In this document: positions 41,697 through 50,747 of the stretch, piece after piece
Numbering within the stretch: the first letter of the stretch is position 1
Layout of the letters: each line of letters starts with the position of its first letter
Assembly: GCF_011764565.1 (NCBI RefSeq)
Contig: NZ_AP022871.1
Coordinates: 434,001-498,000 of the forward strand
Origin: Phytohabitans suffuscus
GTDB taxonomy: Bacteria; Actinomycetota; Actinomycetes; Mycobacteriales; Micromonosporaceae
Length of the DNA: 64,000 nucleotides
Reading direction: 5' to 3'
Position numbers and translations under genes: made by a program
The notes under the pieces: generated by a model
What the model was told of the DNA's origin: nothing
The model's input: only the letters and a program-made list of their open reading frames with translations
The model's database searches: none

Positions 41697-43147
41697 TCAC
41701 AGACCTACGACGACCGCCTTCGGCTCCAGGTAGCCGCGCAGGGCCTCGTCGCCGAGGTCACGGCCGAGACCCGAACCCTTGCGCCCGCCGAAGGAGAGCG
41801 CCGGGTCGAACACGTTGTAGGTGTTGACCCAGACCGTCCCGACCTGCAGCTGGGCGGCGACCCGATGGGCCCGGCTCAGGTCGGCCGTCCAGACCCCGGC
41901 GGCCAGGCCGTACGCCGAGTCGTTGGCGATCCGTACCGCCTCGTCCTCGTCCTCGAAGGCCAGTACGCCGACGACCGGCCCGAAGATCTCTTCCTGGGCG
42001 ATGACCATGTCGTTGGTGACGCCGGCGAAGACGGTGGGCTCCACGTAGTAGCCGGGGCCGGGCGGCGTCCGGCCGCCGACGACCAGCTCAGCGCCCTCGG
42101 CACGCCCCTTCTCGATGTAGCCGAGGACCTGCGCGCGCTGCTCCGCCGAGATCAGCGGCCCGACCGAGATGCCCCGGCCAGCCCGTCCCCCACCGGCACC
42201 CGCCGCGCCGCCCCGGCCAGCCGCCGGGCGAACTCCGGCAGCACGGAGCGCTGGACCAGCAGCCGGCTGCCGGCGGTACACATCTGTCCGGAGTGGCCGA
42301 AGGACGCGCGGATGGCGGTGGTGACCGCGGCGTCCAGGTCGGCGTCGGCGAAGACGACGTTGGCGCTCTTGCCGCCGAGCTCGAGGGTGACCCGGGCGAA
42401 CCGCCGCGCGGCCGCCTCCCCCACCAGCCGGCCGACCGCGGTGCTCCCGGTGAAGGAGACCTTGTCCACGCCGGGGTGGTCGACCAGGGCGGCGCCGACC
42501 CGCCCGTCGCCGGTCAGGACGTTGAAGACCCCGGCCGGTACGCCCGCCTCGGTGACCAGGTCGGCGAGGCGGAGCATGGTCAGCGGTGTCTGCTCGGCCG
42601 GCTTGACGACCACCGGGCAGCCGGCCGCCAGCGCCGGAGCGATCTTGAACGCGCCGGTCATGATCGGGAAGTTCCACGGCAGGATGAGCGCGGCCACCCC
42701 GACCGGTTCCAGCGTGGTGTAGACGTGGTGGGCGCCGGAGTCGATCGGGACGGTGGTGCCCAGCAGCCGGCTGGGCGCGCCGGCGAAGTGCCGGAAGGTG
42801 CGGGCGGCGGTGGCCACGTCGGCGCGGGAGCGCTCGATCGGCTTGCCGTTGTCGCGGGTCTCCAGGACGGCCAGCCCCTCCAGCTCCGCCTCGATCAGGT
42901 CGGCGACCCGGTGCAGGACCCGGGTCCGCTCCAGGGGCGCCAGCGCCGTCCAGCGCCGGTCGGCCAGGCTCTCCCGGGCCACCCGCACGGCCGCGTCGAC
43001 GTCGGCCGCCGTCGCCTGGACCGCCCGGGTGAGCACCTGCTCGGTGGCGGGATCGACGACCTCGAACAGGTCGCCGCCGGGGCGCCACGCGCCGCCGACG
43101 AACAGCGCCTGGGTGGGGGCGAGGGCGGGCAGGTCGGCACGCATCAC
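41697..43147 (-). CDS. Aldehyde dehydrogenase (NAD(P)-dependent; interrupted by a 1-nt deletion)
   Basis: Residues about 1-325 are in one frame and the rest in another; one extra base at the run 42172-42175 gives 483 residues. ALDH motifs are complete: ILPWNFPIMTGAFKIAPALAAGCPVVVKPAEQTP near residue 145, SFTGSTAVGRLV, the general base Glu in TLELGGKSANVVF, catalytic Cys in GHSGQMCTAGSRL, and EEIFGPVVGVLAF with FGGRKGSGLGRDLG near the end. It would oxidise the aldehyde from an amine oxidase to an acid. It is the last gene of the potB-potC-potA-PTE3-ALDH operon. Confidence 0.85.
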
Positions 43148-43182
43148 GGTCCTCCTCTATCCGGTCATCGGGCGGGGCGCGG

Positions 43183-44184
43183 TCATCGGTCCAGCAGGCG
43201 CAGCGGTTCGCTGGTCACCATGGCCTCCAGCCGCCGCGGGTCGACGCCCCGGCGCAGCAGCTCCGGCAGGATCCGGGTGGTGAGATGGTCGTAGCCCTCG
43301 CCGCCGTACCGGCGCAGCTGGGCCTTCATCCAGACCGAGCCGCCCAGCACCCACCGGCCGTCCGGGCGCGCGGCGAGGAAGGACTCGAAGAAGTCCAGCC
43401 GCTGCGGGTCGGACGGGTTTCGCATCCGCCCGGCGTGTTGCAGCTCGGTGCCGAAGCACATCTCCAGGGTCACCCCGGCGTCGAGCAGGTCGTGCCAGTA
43501 CGCGGCGTCCAGGTACTCGTCGGCGTTGGTGAGCAGGATCCGGTCGGCCGGCAGCCCGGCGGCGACCATCTCGGCCACCACGGCGGTACCGGCGCGGGCC
43601 CCACCGTCGAGCCGGACGCTGACGCACGCGCCGGTCTGGGCAGCGGCGGCGGCCGCGCCCCGCAACCGGGCCCGTTCGACCGCCGGGACCTCGCCGGTGG
43701 TGCCCATGATGCCGAGCAGGGCGGCCCGGTACCCGGTCCCGGGCACGCGGTCGACCAGCGCGCCGAGCAGGTGGGTGTGGACGGCGTCCTCGTCCAGGTC
43801 GCGCGCCCACCCGGGCAGGGTCGGCGTCACGTAGAAGCCGTACGCCACCGCGACGTGCACGCCGGCTGCCCGGGCGATCCCGGGCAGGGCCGGATGGTCC
43901 GGTCCCAGCCCGACGCTGGTGTCCTCCACCACCAGGTCGACGGCGCCGGCCGCGCGGCGTAGCTCGGCGGCGGCCAGCTCCGGGTCGTCCAGGCGGAGGT
44001 TGTCCGCCAAGGCCAGCGCGTTCCACCGCAGGAAGCCGAGGTTGGCGGCGGTCACCCGCTCGTCGGCGGGGGTCGGCTCGACGCCGGGCCGGCACAGGGC
44101 GCTGGCGTCGCTGAGCAGGTGCTGGTGCATGTTGACCCGGCCCACGCCGGCCGCCTCGATCGGACCGAGGACGGTCTCGATCAT
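43183..44184 (-). CDS. Phosphotriesterase-family protein with a degenerate metal site (paralogue 3, probable pseudo-enzyme)
   Basis: 333 residues aligning along their length with paralogue 1 at 23424 (for example NLGFLRWNALALADNL against YLRWNALSVPENL). Only the first ligand pair survives, H20-x-H22 (NMHQHLL). The bridging Glu of LLGEIG is Ile (LLGIMG), the His of VYVHLS is Arg (VSVRLD), the His of IGHLDEH is Asn (LTNADEY), and the Asp of GADVW is Gly (GGSVW). The frame is intact and codon use is normal, so it is not simply decaying. It may be a non-catalytic partner, a binding protein or a new active site. It sits between potA and the aldehyde dehydrogenase. Confidence 0.85.
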   Translation of the reverse strand: MIETVLGPIEAAGVGRVNMHQHLLSDASALCRPGVEPTPADERVTAANLGFLRWNALALADNLRLDDPELAAAELRRAAGAVDLVVEDTSVGLGPDHPALPGIARAAGVHVAVAYGFYVTPTLPGWARDLDEDAVHTHLLGALVDRVPGTGYRAALLGIMGTTGEVPAVERARLRGAAAAAAQTGACVSVRLDGGARAGTAVVAEMVAAGLPADRILLTNADEYLDAAYWHDLLDAGVTLEMCFGTELQHAGRMRNPSDPQRLDFFESFLAARPDGRWVLGGSVWMKAQLRRYGGEGYDHLTTRILPELLRRGVDPRRLEAMVTSEPLRLLDR

Positions 44185-44212
44185 CGCCGCGGTCCGGGGG
44201 ATGCGGTGGCCA

Positions 44213-45274
44213 TCAGGCGGCCAACTCGACGAGCCGGCCCGCTTCGGTCGTGTCGATGATGTGGACGTGCCGCGGTTCCGCGCAGCCGAGCGTCGCCTCG
44301 CTGCCGGGCAGCAGGAGGCTGACGTCGGTGTGCGGCGGCAGGGAACAGACCACGGTCTGGCCGCCCGGCGTCGCCAGCTCCAGCCGGAAGCGGCTGCCCT
44401 GGAAGCTGAGCAGGCTGACCACGCCGCGCACGTGCCAGCGGTCGGCGCCCTGGCGGGGGTCGAGCACGACGAGGTCCTCGGGGCGGATCACCGCGGTGCC
44501 GGTCGCCCGGTCGGTCATGCCGGACCCGAGCGGGCCCTGCCCGTCCGCGGGGAAGAGGTTCGCCTCGCCGAGGAAGCTCGCGACGTACTCGTTCACCGGC
44601 CGGCGGTAGAGCTGCTCGGGGGTGTCCACCTGGATGAGGCGGCCGTGGTGCATGATCGCGACCCGGTCCGACATCGTCATCGCCTCGGCCTGGTCGTGGG
44701 TGACCGAGAGCGTGGTGATGCCGACCCGCTGCTGGATCCGCTTGATCTCGACCTGCATGCGCTCGCGCAGCTGCTTGTCCAGCGCCGCCATCGGCTCGTC
44801 CAGCAGCAGGATGCCCGGGTTGGCGGCGAGCGCGCGGGCCAGGGCCACCCGCTGCTGCTGGCCGCCGGAGAGCGAGTCGGTGGTGCGGTCGGCCATACCG
44901 CCGAGGTCGACCAGGTCCAGCATCTCCTGCGCGATGCGGCGCCGCTCCGCCTTGGGCCGTCCGGCCGCGCGGAGCGGGAACGCGACGTTCTCCCCCACGC
45001 TCATCCGGGGAAACAGCGCGTAGGACTGGAAGACGACGCCCACCTTCCGCTTGCGGGGCGGGCGGCGCTCGACGCTCTGCCCGTCGAAGAGCACGTGCCC
45101 GCGGTGCACGTGCTGGAGCCCGGCGATGACGTTGAGCAGCGTCGTCTTGCCGCTGCCGCTGGCACCGAGCAGGGTCACGAACTCGCCCGGCGCGGCGTCC
45201 AGGCTCACTCCCTTGAGGACCTCGTTGTGGCCGAGGGTGACGTGGACGTCCTGTATCGACAACGCGATGGTCAT
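44213..45274 (-). CDS. PotA-like ATP-binding protein of a polyamine-type ABC importer
   Basis: 353 residues. Walker A is G37-T45 (GASGSGKTT), then Q-loop FQSYALFPRM, signature LSGGQQQRVALARALA, Walker B ILLLDEPMAALD and the switch His in LSVTHDQAEAM. A C-terminal TOBE domain begins near residue 270. It powers uptake through the permeases encoded just upstream (ATGA overlap with potC). The binding protein is most likely the PotD-like lipoprotein at 27610, which shares the operator. Confidence 0.9.
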   Translation of the reverse strand: MTIALSIQDVHVTLGHNEVLKGVSLDAAPGEFVTLLGASGSGKTTLLNVIAGLQHVHRGHVLFDGQSVERRPPRKRKVGVVFQSYALFPRMSVGENVAFPLRAAGRPKAERRRIAQEMLDLVDLGGMADRTTDSLSGGQQQRVALARALAANPGILLLDEPMAALDKQLRERMQVEIKRIQQRVGITTLSVTHDQAEAMTMSDRVAIMHHGRLIQVDTPEQLYRRPVNEYVASFLGEANLFPADGQGPLGSGMTDRATGTAVIRPEDLVVLDPRQGADRWHVRGVVSLLSFQGSRFRLELATPGGQTVVCSLPPHTDVSLLLPGSEATLGCAEPRHVHIIDTTEAGRLVELAA

Positions 45275-46119
45275 GCGGTCGTCGCCTTTCGGGCGCGGCG
45301 CCGGGCGCGGGCGGTCCGGCGGTTGGAGTACAGGCTGAACGCACCCAGCAGCAGCACCGCGAGCATCGAGACGAGCGTCGATGCGGCTGTCAGCTGGGGT
45401 GAAAGGGCTTCCTGGGACGCGTTGAGCATCTGCAGCGGGAGCGTCTTGACGCCCACCGGGGCGAGGAAGACCGAGAGCACGACCTCGTCGAAGATCACCG
45501 CGAACGCGAACACCGCGCCGGCGAGCATGTGCCCCGCGATCATCGGCAGGTCGATCCGCCAGACGATCAGGGGCCAGGACGCCCCGAGCGTGCTGGCCGC
45601 CGGGCGCAGCGCCGGGTCGGCCTGGCTCAGCCCGGACGAGACCATGACGAAGACGTACGGCATGGCGAGCAGCGCCTCGCCCAGGATCAGCAGCGCGAGG
45701 TTGTCTCCCAGGGCGGCGACCTCGAGGTTGACCGAGTAGAGGCCGACCGCGTACGCCACCGGCGGGATGGCCATCGGGACGATGAAGAGCGTGCGGACCC
45801 ATCGGCGCGCCGCCCGGGAGCGCAGCCGGGTCAGCGCCAGCGCGCCGAGGGTGCCGAGCACGACCGAGATGACGGTGCCGGCGGCCGACACCCGCAGGGA
45901 GACCTTGAAGGCGTCCATCCACTCCGGGTCGAGCAGCACGTCGGAGTACCAGGTCGCGGAGAAGCCCTGCGGCGGGAAGATGATGAAGGACGTCTCGGTC
46001 CAACTCGTCGCCACGACCACCAGGAACGGCACGTAGAACAGCAGGCTGGTCAGCAGGGCGACGCCCAGTACGGGCAGCCGCCACCACCCGATGCCGCGGC
46101 GCAGCGGTGAGTCGGTCAT
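45271..46119 (-). CDS. PotC-like ABC importer permease
   Basis: 282 residues with six membrane segments. The ATPase-contact (EAA) loop lies in SSGLSQADPALRPAASTLGASWPLIVWRIDLPMI near residue 165-200. It follows potB after 1 bp and overlaps potA by 4 bp. It is one half of the transmembrane channel for a polyamine-like or other small cationic substrate. Confidence 0.9.
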   Translation of the reverse strand: MTDSPLRRGIGWWRLPVLGVALLTSLLFYVPFLVVVATSWTETSFIIFPPQGFSATWYSDVLLDPEWMDAFKVSLRVSAAGTVISVVLGTLGALALTRLRSRAARRWVRTLFIVPMAIPPVAYAVGLYSVNLEVAALGDNLALLILGEALLAMPYVFVMVSSGLSQADPALRPAASTLGASWPLIVWRIDLPMIAGHMLAGAVFAFAVIFDEVVLSVFLAPVGVKTLPLQMLNASQEALSPQLTAASTLVSMLAVLLLGAFSLYSNRRTARARRRARKATTA

Positions 46120-46120
46120 C

Positions 46121-46977
46121 TCAGCCCCACCGCTCGCTGACCTTGAAGAGCCGGTCGGCGACCAGGTAGATCGCCACCGTGCCGCCGACGAGCAGCAGGC
46201 TCATGGCCGCGCCCACGTCCGCCCGGTTGGCGTTGTTGAGCTGGCCGTTGATGATGCCCGAGACGGTCATGTTGGACGGCCCGCCCAGCAGCAGCGGGGT
46301 CACGTAGAAGCCCAGGCTCATCACGAAGACCAGGACGCCGGCGCTGATCATCGCCTGCCGGATCGCCGGCAGCACGACCGCGCCGAAGGTGAGCACCGGC
46401 CCCGCCCCGAAGACGGTGGCCGCGTTGAGCTGCTCGCGGTCGAGGCCCAGGATGGCGGCCAGGATGGGCAGCACGGCGAAGGGGAGCATCACCGCGATCA
46501 TCGCCGGGTACATCGCCCCGGTGGTCTGGTAGATGTCGATCGGCTCGGTGCGCAGGTGCGCCTTCTCCAAGAGCCAGAAGAGCGCGCCGGTGGGCAGTTC
46601 GAGGAGCATCCAGCCGATGGTGCGTACCATGATCGAGGTCCACAGGGAGATCAGCAGGCCCCCATGAGCAACGCCTTCACCCACGCCGGCCCGACCGCGA
46701 CGGCCAGCGCGTAGCAGGTGCCGACCAGCACCGTCGCCGCGGTGGCGACGGCCGCGAGCAGCAGCGTGCGCCCCACCGCGTCGACGAAGACGGTCATCCG
46801 GATCGACTCGGCGAAGGCGTTGCCCTCCCCGGAGAGCGCCTGCCGCACGAGCGCGGCGACGGGCACGCCCAGCAGGAGCACGAAGAAGGCGAGCGGCGGC
46901 CACAACAGCCATCGCCGTTCGCCGGCGCCGTCCGCGGTACGGGCCCGGCGCCCGGCGACGGCCTCTTCTACCGCCAT
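46121..46977 (-). CDS. PotB-like ABC importer permease (interrupted by a 1-nt deletion)
   Basis: The first 107 residues (WLLWPPLAFFVLLLGVPVAALVRQAL, then WVKALLMG) read in one frame and hit a stop at 46651. The remaining LLISLWTSIMVRTIGWMLLE to KVSERWG continues in another. One more base in the run 46659-46663 gives 285 residues, the usual length for PotB, with six membrane segments and the EAA loop LDREQLNAATVFGAGPVLTFGAVVLPAI. It is first in the transporter operon, behind operator B4. A 50-bp piece of its N-terminal coding region is repeated in inverted form at 47427. Confidence 0.85.
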
Positions 46978-47032
46978 CGGGACTCACCCCGCCGATCGGT
47001 CATCCAGTCCTCCCGCCCACCGAAGCACTCAT

Positions 47033-47061
47033 TGGATCCAGGCTATTGATCTGTGGATCCC
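47033..47061 (-). promoter_or_regulatory. Double TGGATCCA operator, site B4 (potBCA operon)
   Basis: TGGATCCA at 47033-47040 and TGGATCCC at 47054-47061, 21 bp apart, lie 56 bp upstream of potB. Same layout as the other four sites. Confidence 0.7.
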
Positions 47062-47159
47062 AAAAGCGTCGCACGGAGATTGCCGGTGTGTAAACAGATC
47101 ACGCTCGCCGTCTGGCCGCCTCGCTCGCCGTCTGGGGTCGTCGGGCACGCCGGTCTGAC

Positions 47160-47220
47160 GCTCAGCGGTACAGATGGCACGCTATGGCGCCCCCATTACG
47201 TGCCATCTGTACCGCTGAGC
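47160..47220. repeat. Perfect 22-bp inverted repeat with 17-base loop
   Basis: The arms 47160-47181 and 47199-47220 are exact reverse complements, and the loop is 47182-47198. It lies between the end of the amidase operon (47545) and the potB promoter, in DNA with no gene. There is no T-run, so it is not a standard intrinsic terminator, though on RNA it would form a very stable hairpin. It could be a terminator, a mobile miniature element or a recombination site. Confidence 0.8.
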
Positions 47221-47374
47221 CCGCGGGACCGCGCTCGGGCATCCCTCGCCGTTGCGGTTTCTGCCGTTTCGGAGGGCGAGGCGCTCGCGGAACGGCTGCT
47301 GACCCGCCGGACGCCGGCCGGCCCGGCCCGCAACCGATGCTGCCTTGCGTCTGGTTGGCGGGTTGGGCTCCTCG

Positions 47375-47530
47375 TCGTCGGGCTCGTTGCCTGGTCGTCA
47401 CGCTCGCCACCTTGATGGTCGGGCTCGCCGCTCGCCTTCTTCGTGCTCCTGCTGGGCGTGCCCGTCGCCGCGCTCGCCACCTCGTCGCCGCGCTCGCCGC
47501 CTGATCGTCGGGCTCGTTGCCTGGTCGTCA
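47375..47530. repeat. Non-coding repeat zone with a 50-bp inverted copy of potB
   Basis: From 47221 to 47544 I see no gene. A 26-bp direct repeat occurs at 47375-47400 and 47505-47530 (130 bp apart). Between them, 47427-47476 is an exact reverse complement of 46848-46897 in the potB coding region (the FFVLLLGVPVAAL part). GCTCGCC-rich short repeats fill the rest. It looks like local rearrangement or slippage debris next to the 22-bp inverted repeat. Confidence 0.75.
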
Positions 47531-47544
47531 TGCTCGGCGCCTGG

Positions 47545-49279
47545 TCAGAGGGGCGGGCGGCGGGCGGCGTGGCCCAGCGCCCGTTCGATCGCGGCGCCGA
47601 GCGAGAGCAGCCGCCGGTCGCCGCGGTAGCGGCCGACGACCTGCAGGCCGACGGGCAGGCCAGCCGGCGTCCACCCGGCCGGCGTCACCAGCGCCGGGTG
47701 CGCGGTCGCCGTGATCCGGTTGGCCAGCCGCTGCCAGCGGAAGTACCGGTCGTAGGCGACCCCGTCGACCTTTGTGACCCACTCAAGGTCCATCGGCGGC
47801 GGCACGACCGGCGCGGCCGGCAGGACCAGCGCGTCGTGGTCGGCGAGCAGCCGGGCGGTGTCCCGGAACAGGTCGGTGCGCCGGGCGAGCGCATCGGCCA
47901 GCTCGGCGGCCGTGGTGCGCCGCCCCTGCTCGACATTGCGCAGGTAGTCCGGGCGGTAGCCGCTCGCGCCAGCCTCCCCGCCGAGCCGGGAACCGCGCGG
48001 GCCGGCGTCCACGCCGGGCCGGTAGCCGCTCGACTCGGCATCCAAGCCGGGGCGGTGGCCCCTCGGGCCAGCCTCCCCGCCGAGCCGGGAACCGCGCGGG
48101 CCGGCGTCCACGCCGGGCCGGTAGCCGCTCGACTCGGCATCCAAGCCGGGGCGGTGGCCCCTCGGGCCAGCCTCCCCGCCGAGCCGGGAACCGCGCGGAT
48201 CGACGTCCGCGTCCGGCTGGGAGCCGCCCGACTCAGCATCCACGCCAAGCCGGGAACCGCGCGGATCGGCGGCCAGGCCGCGCGGGTCGGCGGCCGCTTC
48301 GGGCCGTGCGCCGGCGAAGAACTCGAACATCTCGACGGTCTCCCACAGCCGGTCGGCGTGGGTGAAGTCGGGCTCCGCGTCGACCACCGTCGCGCCGGCA
48401 CGCTCAAGCGCCGCGCGGGCGGCCGCGTGCACCTGGCGTACCTCGCCGGAGACCTCCAGGCCGCCGGCGTCGGCGCTCCACGCCAGCCGTACCCGGGACA
48501 GGTCGACCGGCTCCAGGTCGGCGAGGGACGCCGGATCCTCCACCCAGGACAGTGGCCAGCCCGGGTCGAGGCCGCTGATCGCGGAGAGCAGCAGCGCCGC
48601 GTCCCCGGAGCCCCGCGCCATCGGCCCGAGCACCGCGTGCGGGCTCCAGCCGTCGCCCCGCCGGCCGCTCGGCACCGTGCCCGGGGTGGGACGCAGCCCG
48701 ACGACGTTGCAGAACGCCGCCGGGTAGCGCAGGCTGCCGCCGGAGTCCGAGCCGTCCGCGATCGGCAGCATGCCGGCGGCGACCGCGGCCGCGGCTCCCC
48801 CGCTGCTGCCTCCGGCGTGCCGGCTCAGGTCCCACGGCGTGACCGTGGTGCCGAACAGCGGGTTGGTGGTAAGCGTCCCGAGACCGTACTCGGGGTGTTG
48901 GTCTTCCCGACGATCAGCGCGCCGGCGGCGCGGAGCCGGGCGGCCAGCACGCTGTCCACTGTGGCCGGTGGCGCAGCGGCGTGGGCCGCCGAGCCGTGCG
49001 TCGTGGGGAAACCGCGCACGTCCATCAGGTCCTTGACCGCGGTCGGCAGGCCGTGCAGCGGCCCGAGCGCGTCGCCCGGGCGGCGGCCCGGTCGGCCTCG
49101 TCCGCCAGCCGCAGCGCCGCACTCGCCGGCAGCGGCGAGACCACCGCCCGAACCCGGCCGTTGACCTCCTCGATCCGGTCGAGGTGCGCGCGCATGACCT
49201 CCCGGGCCGACAACTCGCGGCGGCGGATCGCGGTGGCCAGGTCGCGGGCCGACCACCAGTACAGCGGGTCTCCGGTCAT
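47545..49279 (-). CDS. Amidase-signature enzyme with an internal tandem repeat (interrupted by two 1-nt deletions)
   Basis: Start ATG at 49279 (MTGDPLYWWSARDLATAIRRREL). Amidase-signature features are split over three frames: GPLHGLPTAVKDLMDVRGFPTTHGS with the catalytic Lys, ALIVGKTNTPEYGLGTLTTNP across the junction, and AGGSSGGAAAAVAAGMLPIADGSDSGGSLRYPA with the Ser-cisSer-Lys serines. One added base at each of 49078-49080 and 48892-48895 restores 578 residues; relatives have about 450-500. The excess is a 33-residue tandem repeat near residue 340-440. It cleaves an amide bond. It is the last gene of the GMC-VOC-gGT-amidohydrolase-amidase operon. Confidence 0.8.
47968..48270 (-). repeat. 99-bp tandem repeat inside the amidase gene
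   Basis: Identical starts at 47968, 48067 and 48166 give a 99-bp period (33 codons); the copies are nearly identical, with a degenerate stretch continuing to about 48270. On minus the unit codes for PRGSRLGGEAGPRGHRP then GLDAESSGYRPGVDAG. It is in frame, glycine/arginine/proline-rich and unrelated in sequence to the 102-bp repeat at 39421. It lies between FFAGARPEAAA and YLRNVEQGRR of the enzyme. Confidence 0.85.
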
Positions 49280-49400
49280 ACGGCCACCTGGTTCGCTCGC
49301 TCGTGCGGCGCCGAAGGCGACGTCTTCCTCCACCGGCCCGAAACCCCGACTACGTCGGCGGGCCGGCTCCGTCCAGACGCCGCCGCGCCAACTCGCTCGC

Positions 49401-50747
49401 TCACGAGATCGCCTCGTACACCGTGTGGCCGCCTACGACGGTGCGGTGCACGCGCAGGGTGAGCAGGTCGTCGGGCGGGACCGCCAGTGGGTCCCGGTCG
49501 AGCGCGACCCAGTCCGCGTACCGGCCGGGTGCGAGCGTGCCGCGCCGGTCGCCGGCGAAGGAGGCCACGGCCGCGGTCGACGTGTAGGCGGTCAGCGCCT
49601 CGGCCACGGTGATCGCCTCGCGCTCGTCGAGCGGCTCGGTGCGGCCTCGGACCCGGCGGGTGACCGCGGACCAGATCAGCTCGCGCGGGTCGAAAGGGAA
49701 GAACGGGCCGTCGGAGCCGAGCACGACCGCGACGCCGGCGTCGAGCCAGGAGCGCAGCGGGTTCATCCGCAGGGCGCTGTGCCCGAGCCGCTCCACCAGG
49801 CCGGCGCCGTTGCGCAGCACGATCGACGGCTGGGCGGCCAGCACCACGCCGAGCCGGGCGGCGAGGGCCATCGACCCGGGCTCGGTCTCCAGGTACCCGT
49901 GGATGATCTGCCACTGGCGGCCGGCGATGCTGTGCCGGCGGTCGGCCGCGGCGAAGCAGTCGAGCACCGCGGCGATGCCGGCGCCGCCGACCGCGTGCAC
50001 GCCGACCGACCAGCCGTCGGCGGCGCAGTAGTCGACCAGTCGCTGGAACTCCGCGGTGGGGATCCGCTGGTACCCGGTCGAGCCGTTGTGCGGCCAAGGG
50101 GTGCGGCGCAGCGCCTCGCCCTTCATCGCCTCGCCGTCGAAGTAGACCTTGATGCCGCCGACGCGCAGCAGGTCGTCGCCGAAGCCGGTGCGCGCGCCGA
50201 TCCCTTTCAGCCGCTCGATCGCGCCGTCGACGTCCGGGTGCGCGAGGTCGCCGACGTCGGGGTACGGCATCGCGACCACGCGCATGGTCAGCTCGCCACG
50301 CGCCCGGCTCTCCTGGTATCCGCGCAGCTCGTCCGCGGTGGTCGCGGGGTCGATGATCCCGGTGAAGCCGAGCTGGTGCATCAGCGGCTGGACCAGCCGC
50401 AGCGCGGCGGCCCGGTCGGCGAGGGTCGGCGGCTCCGGTCCCCAGCCCGGGTCGAAGCCCCGCTCCCGCATGGTCGCGATCACGACGTCGAGGTCGTGCG
50501 TGTCGTACCCGAGGTCATGAATGATCTTGAGGCCGCCACGCTGCATGTGCAGGTGGGTGTCGATGAGCCCGGGCAGGATCGTCATGCCGCCGAGGTCTTC
50601 GACCGGCGTCCCGCCGGGCGCGGCGGCGACCGCCTCGGCCCGGGTCCCGACGGCGAGGATCCGCCCGGCTTCCACGGCCATCGCCTCGGCGAGCGGGCGG
50701 GCCGGGTCCATGGTGCGGATCCGCCCGGTGACGACGTGCGCGCTCAT
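49401..50747 (-). CDS. YtcJ-type metal-dependent amidohydrolase (Amidohydro_3), second copy
   Basis: 448 residues. The start overlaps the true gGT end (ATGA at 50747). Metal motifs: LPGLIDTHLHMQRGG near residue 60, VGVHAVGGAGI near 250, IIHGYLE and the Asp in VLGSDGPFFPF near 340. A probable active-site Lys/Tyr lies in GGIKVYFDGEAM. It is shorter than the paralogue at 25964. Hydrolysis of an amide, imine or urea-like bond in the cytoplasm is likely. A 121-bp gap with no gene separates it from the amidase start. Confidence 0.85.
   Translation of the reverse strand: MSAHVVTGRIRTMDPARPLAEAMAVEAGRILAVGTRAEAVAAAPGGTPVEDLGGMTILPGLIDTHLHMQRGGLKIIHDLGYDTHDLDVVIATMRERGFDPGWGPEPPTLADRAAALRLVQPLMHQLGFTGIIDPATTADELRGYQESRARGELTMRVVAMPYPDVGDLAHPDVDGAIERLKGIGARTGFGDDLLRVGGIKVYFDGEAMKGEALRRTPWPHNGSTGYQRIPTAEFQRLVDYCAADGWSVGVHAVGGAGIAAVLDCFAAADRRHSIAGRQWQIIHGYLETEPGSMALAARLGVVLAAQPSIVLRNGAGLVERLGHSALRMNPLRSWLDAGVAVVLGSDGPFFPFDPRELIWSAVTRRVRGRTEPLDEREAITVAEALTAYTSTAAVASFAGDRRGTLAPGRYADWVALDRDPLAVPPDDLLTLRVHRTVVGGHTVYEAIS

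Noticed and set aside
47062..47544. Open frames on both strands in the gap before potB
   Set aside because: They are built from GCTCGCC-type repeats and the inverted potB copy; no start signals or domains are present.
47968..48270. Regular repeats that could suggest a CRISPR array
   Set aside because: The 99-bp and 102-bp units are contiguous coding repeats without unique spacers, and no cas genes are present.
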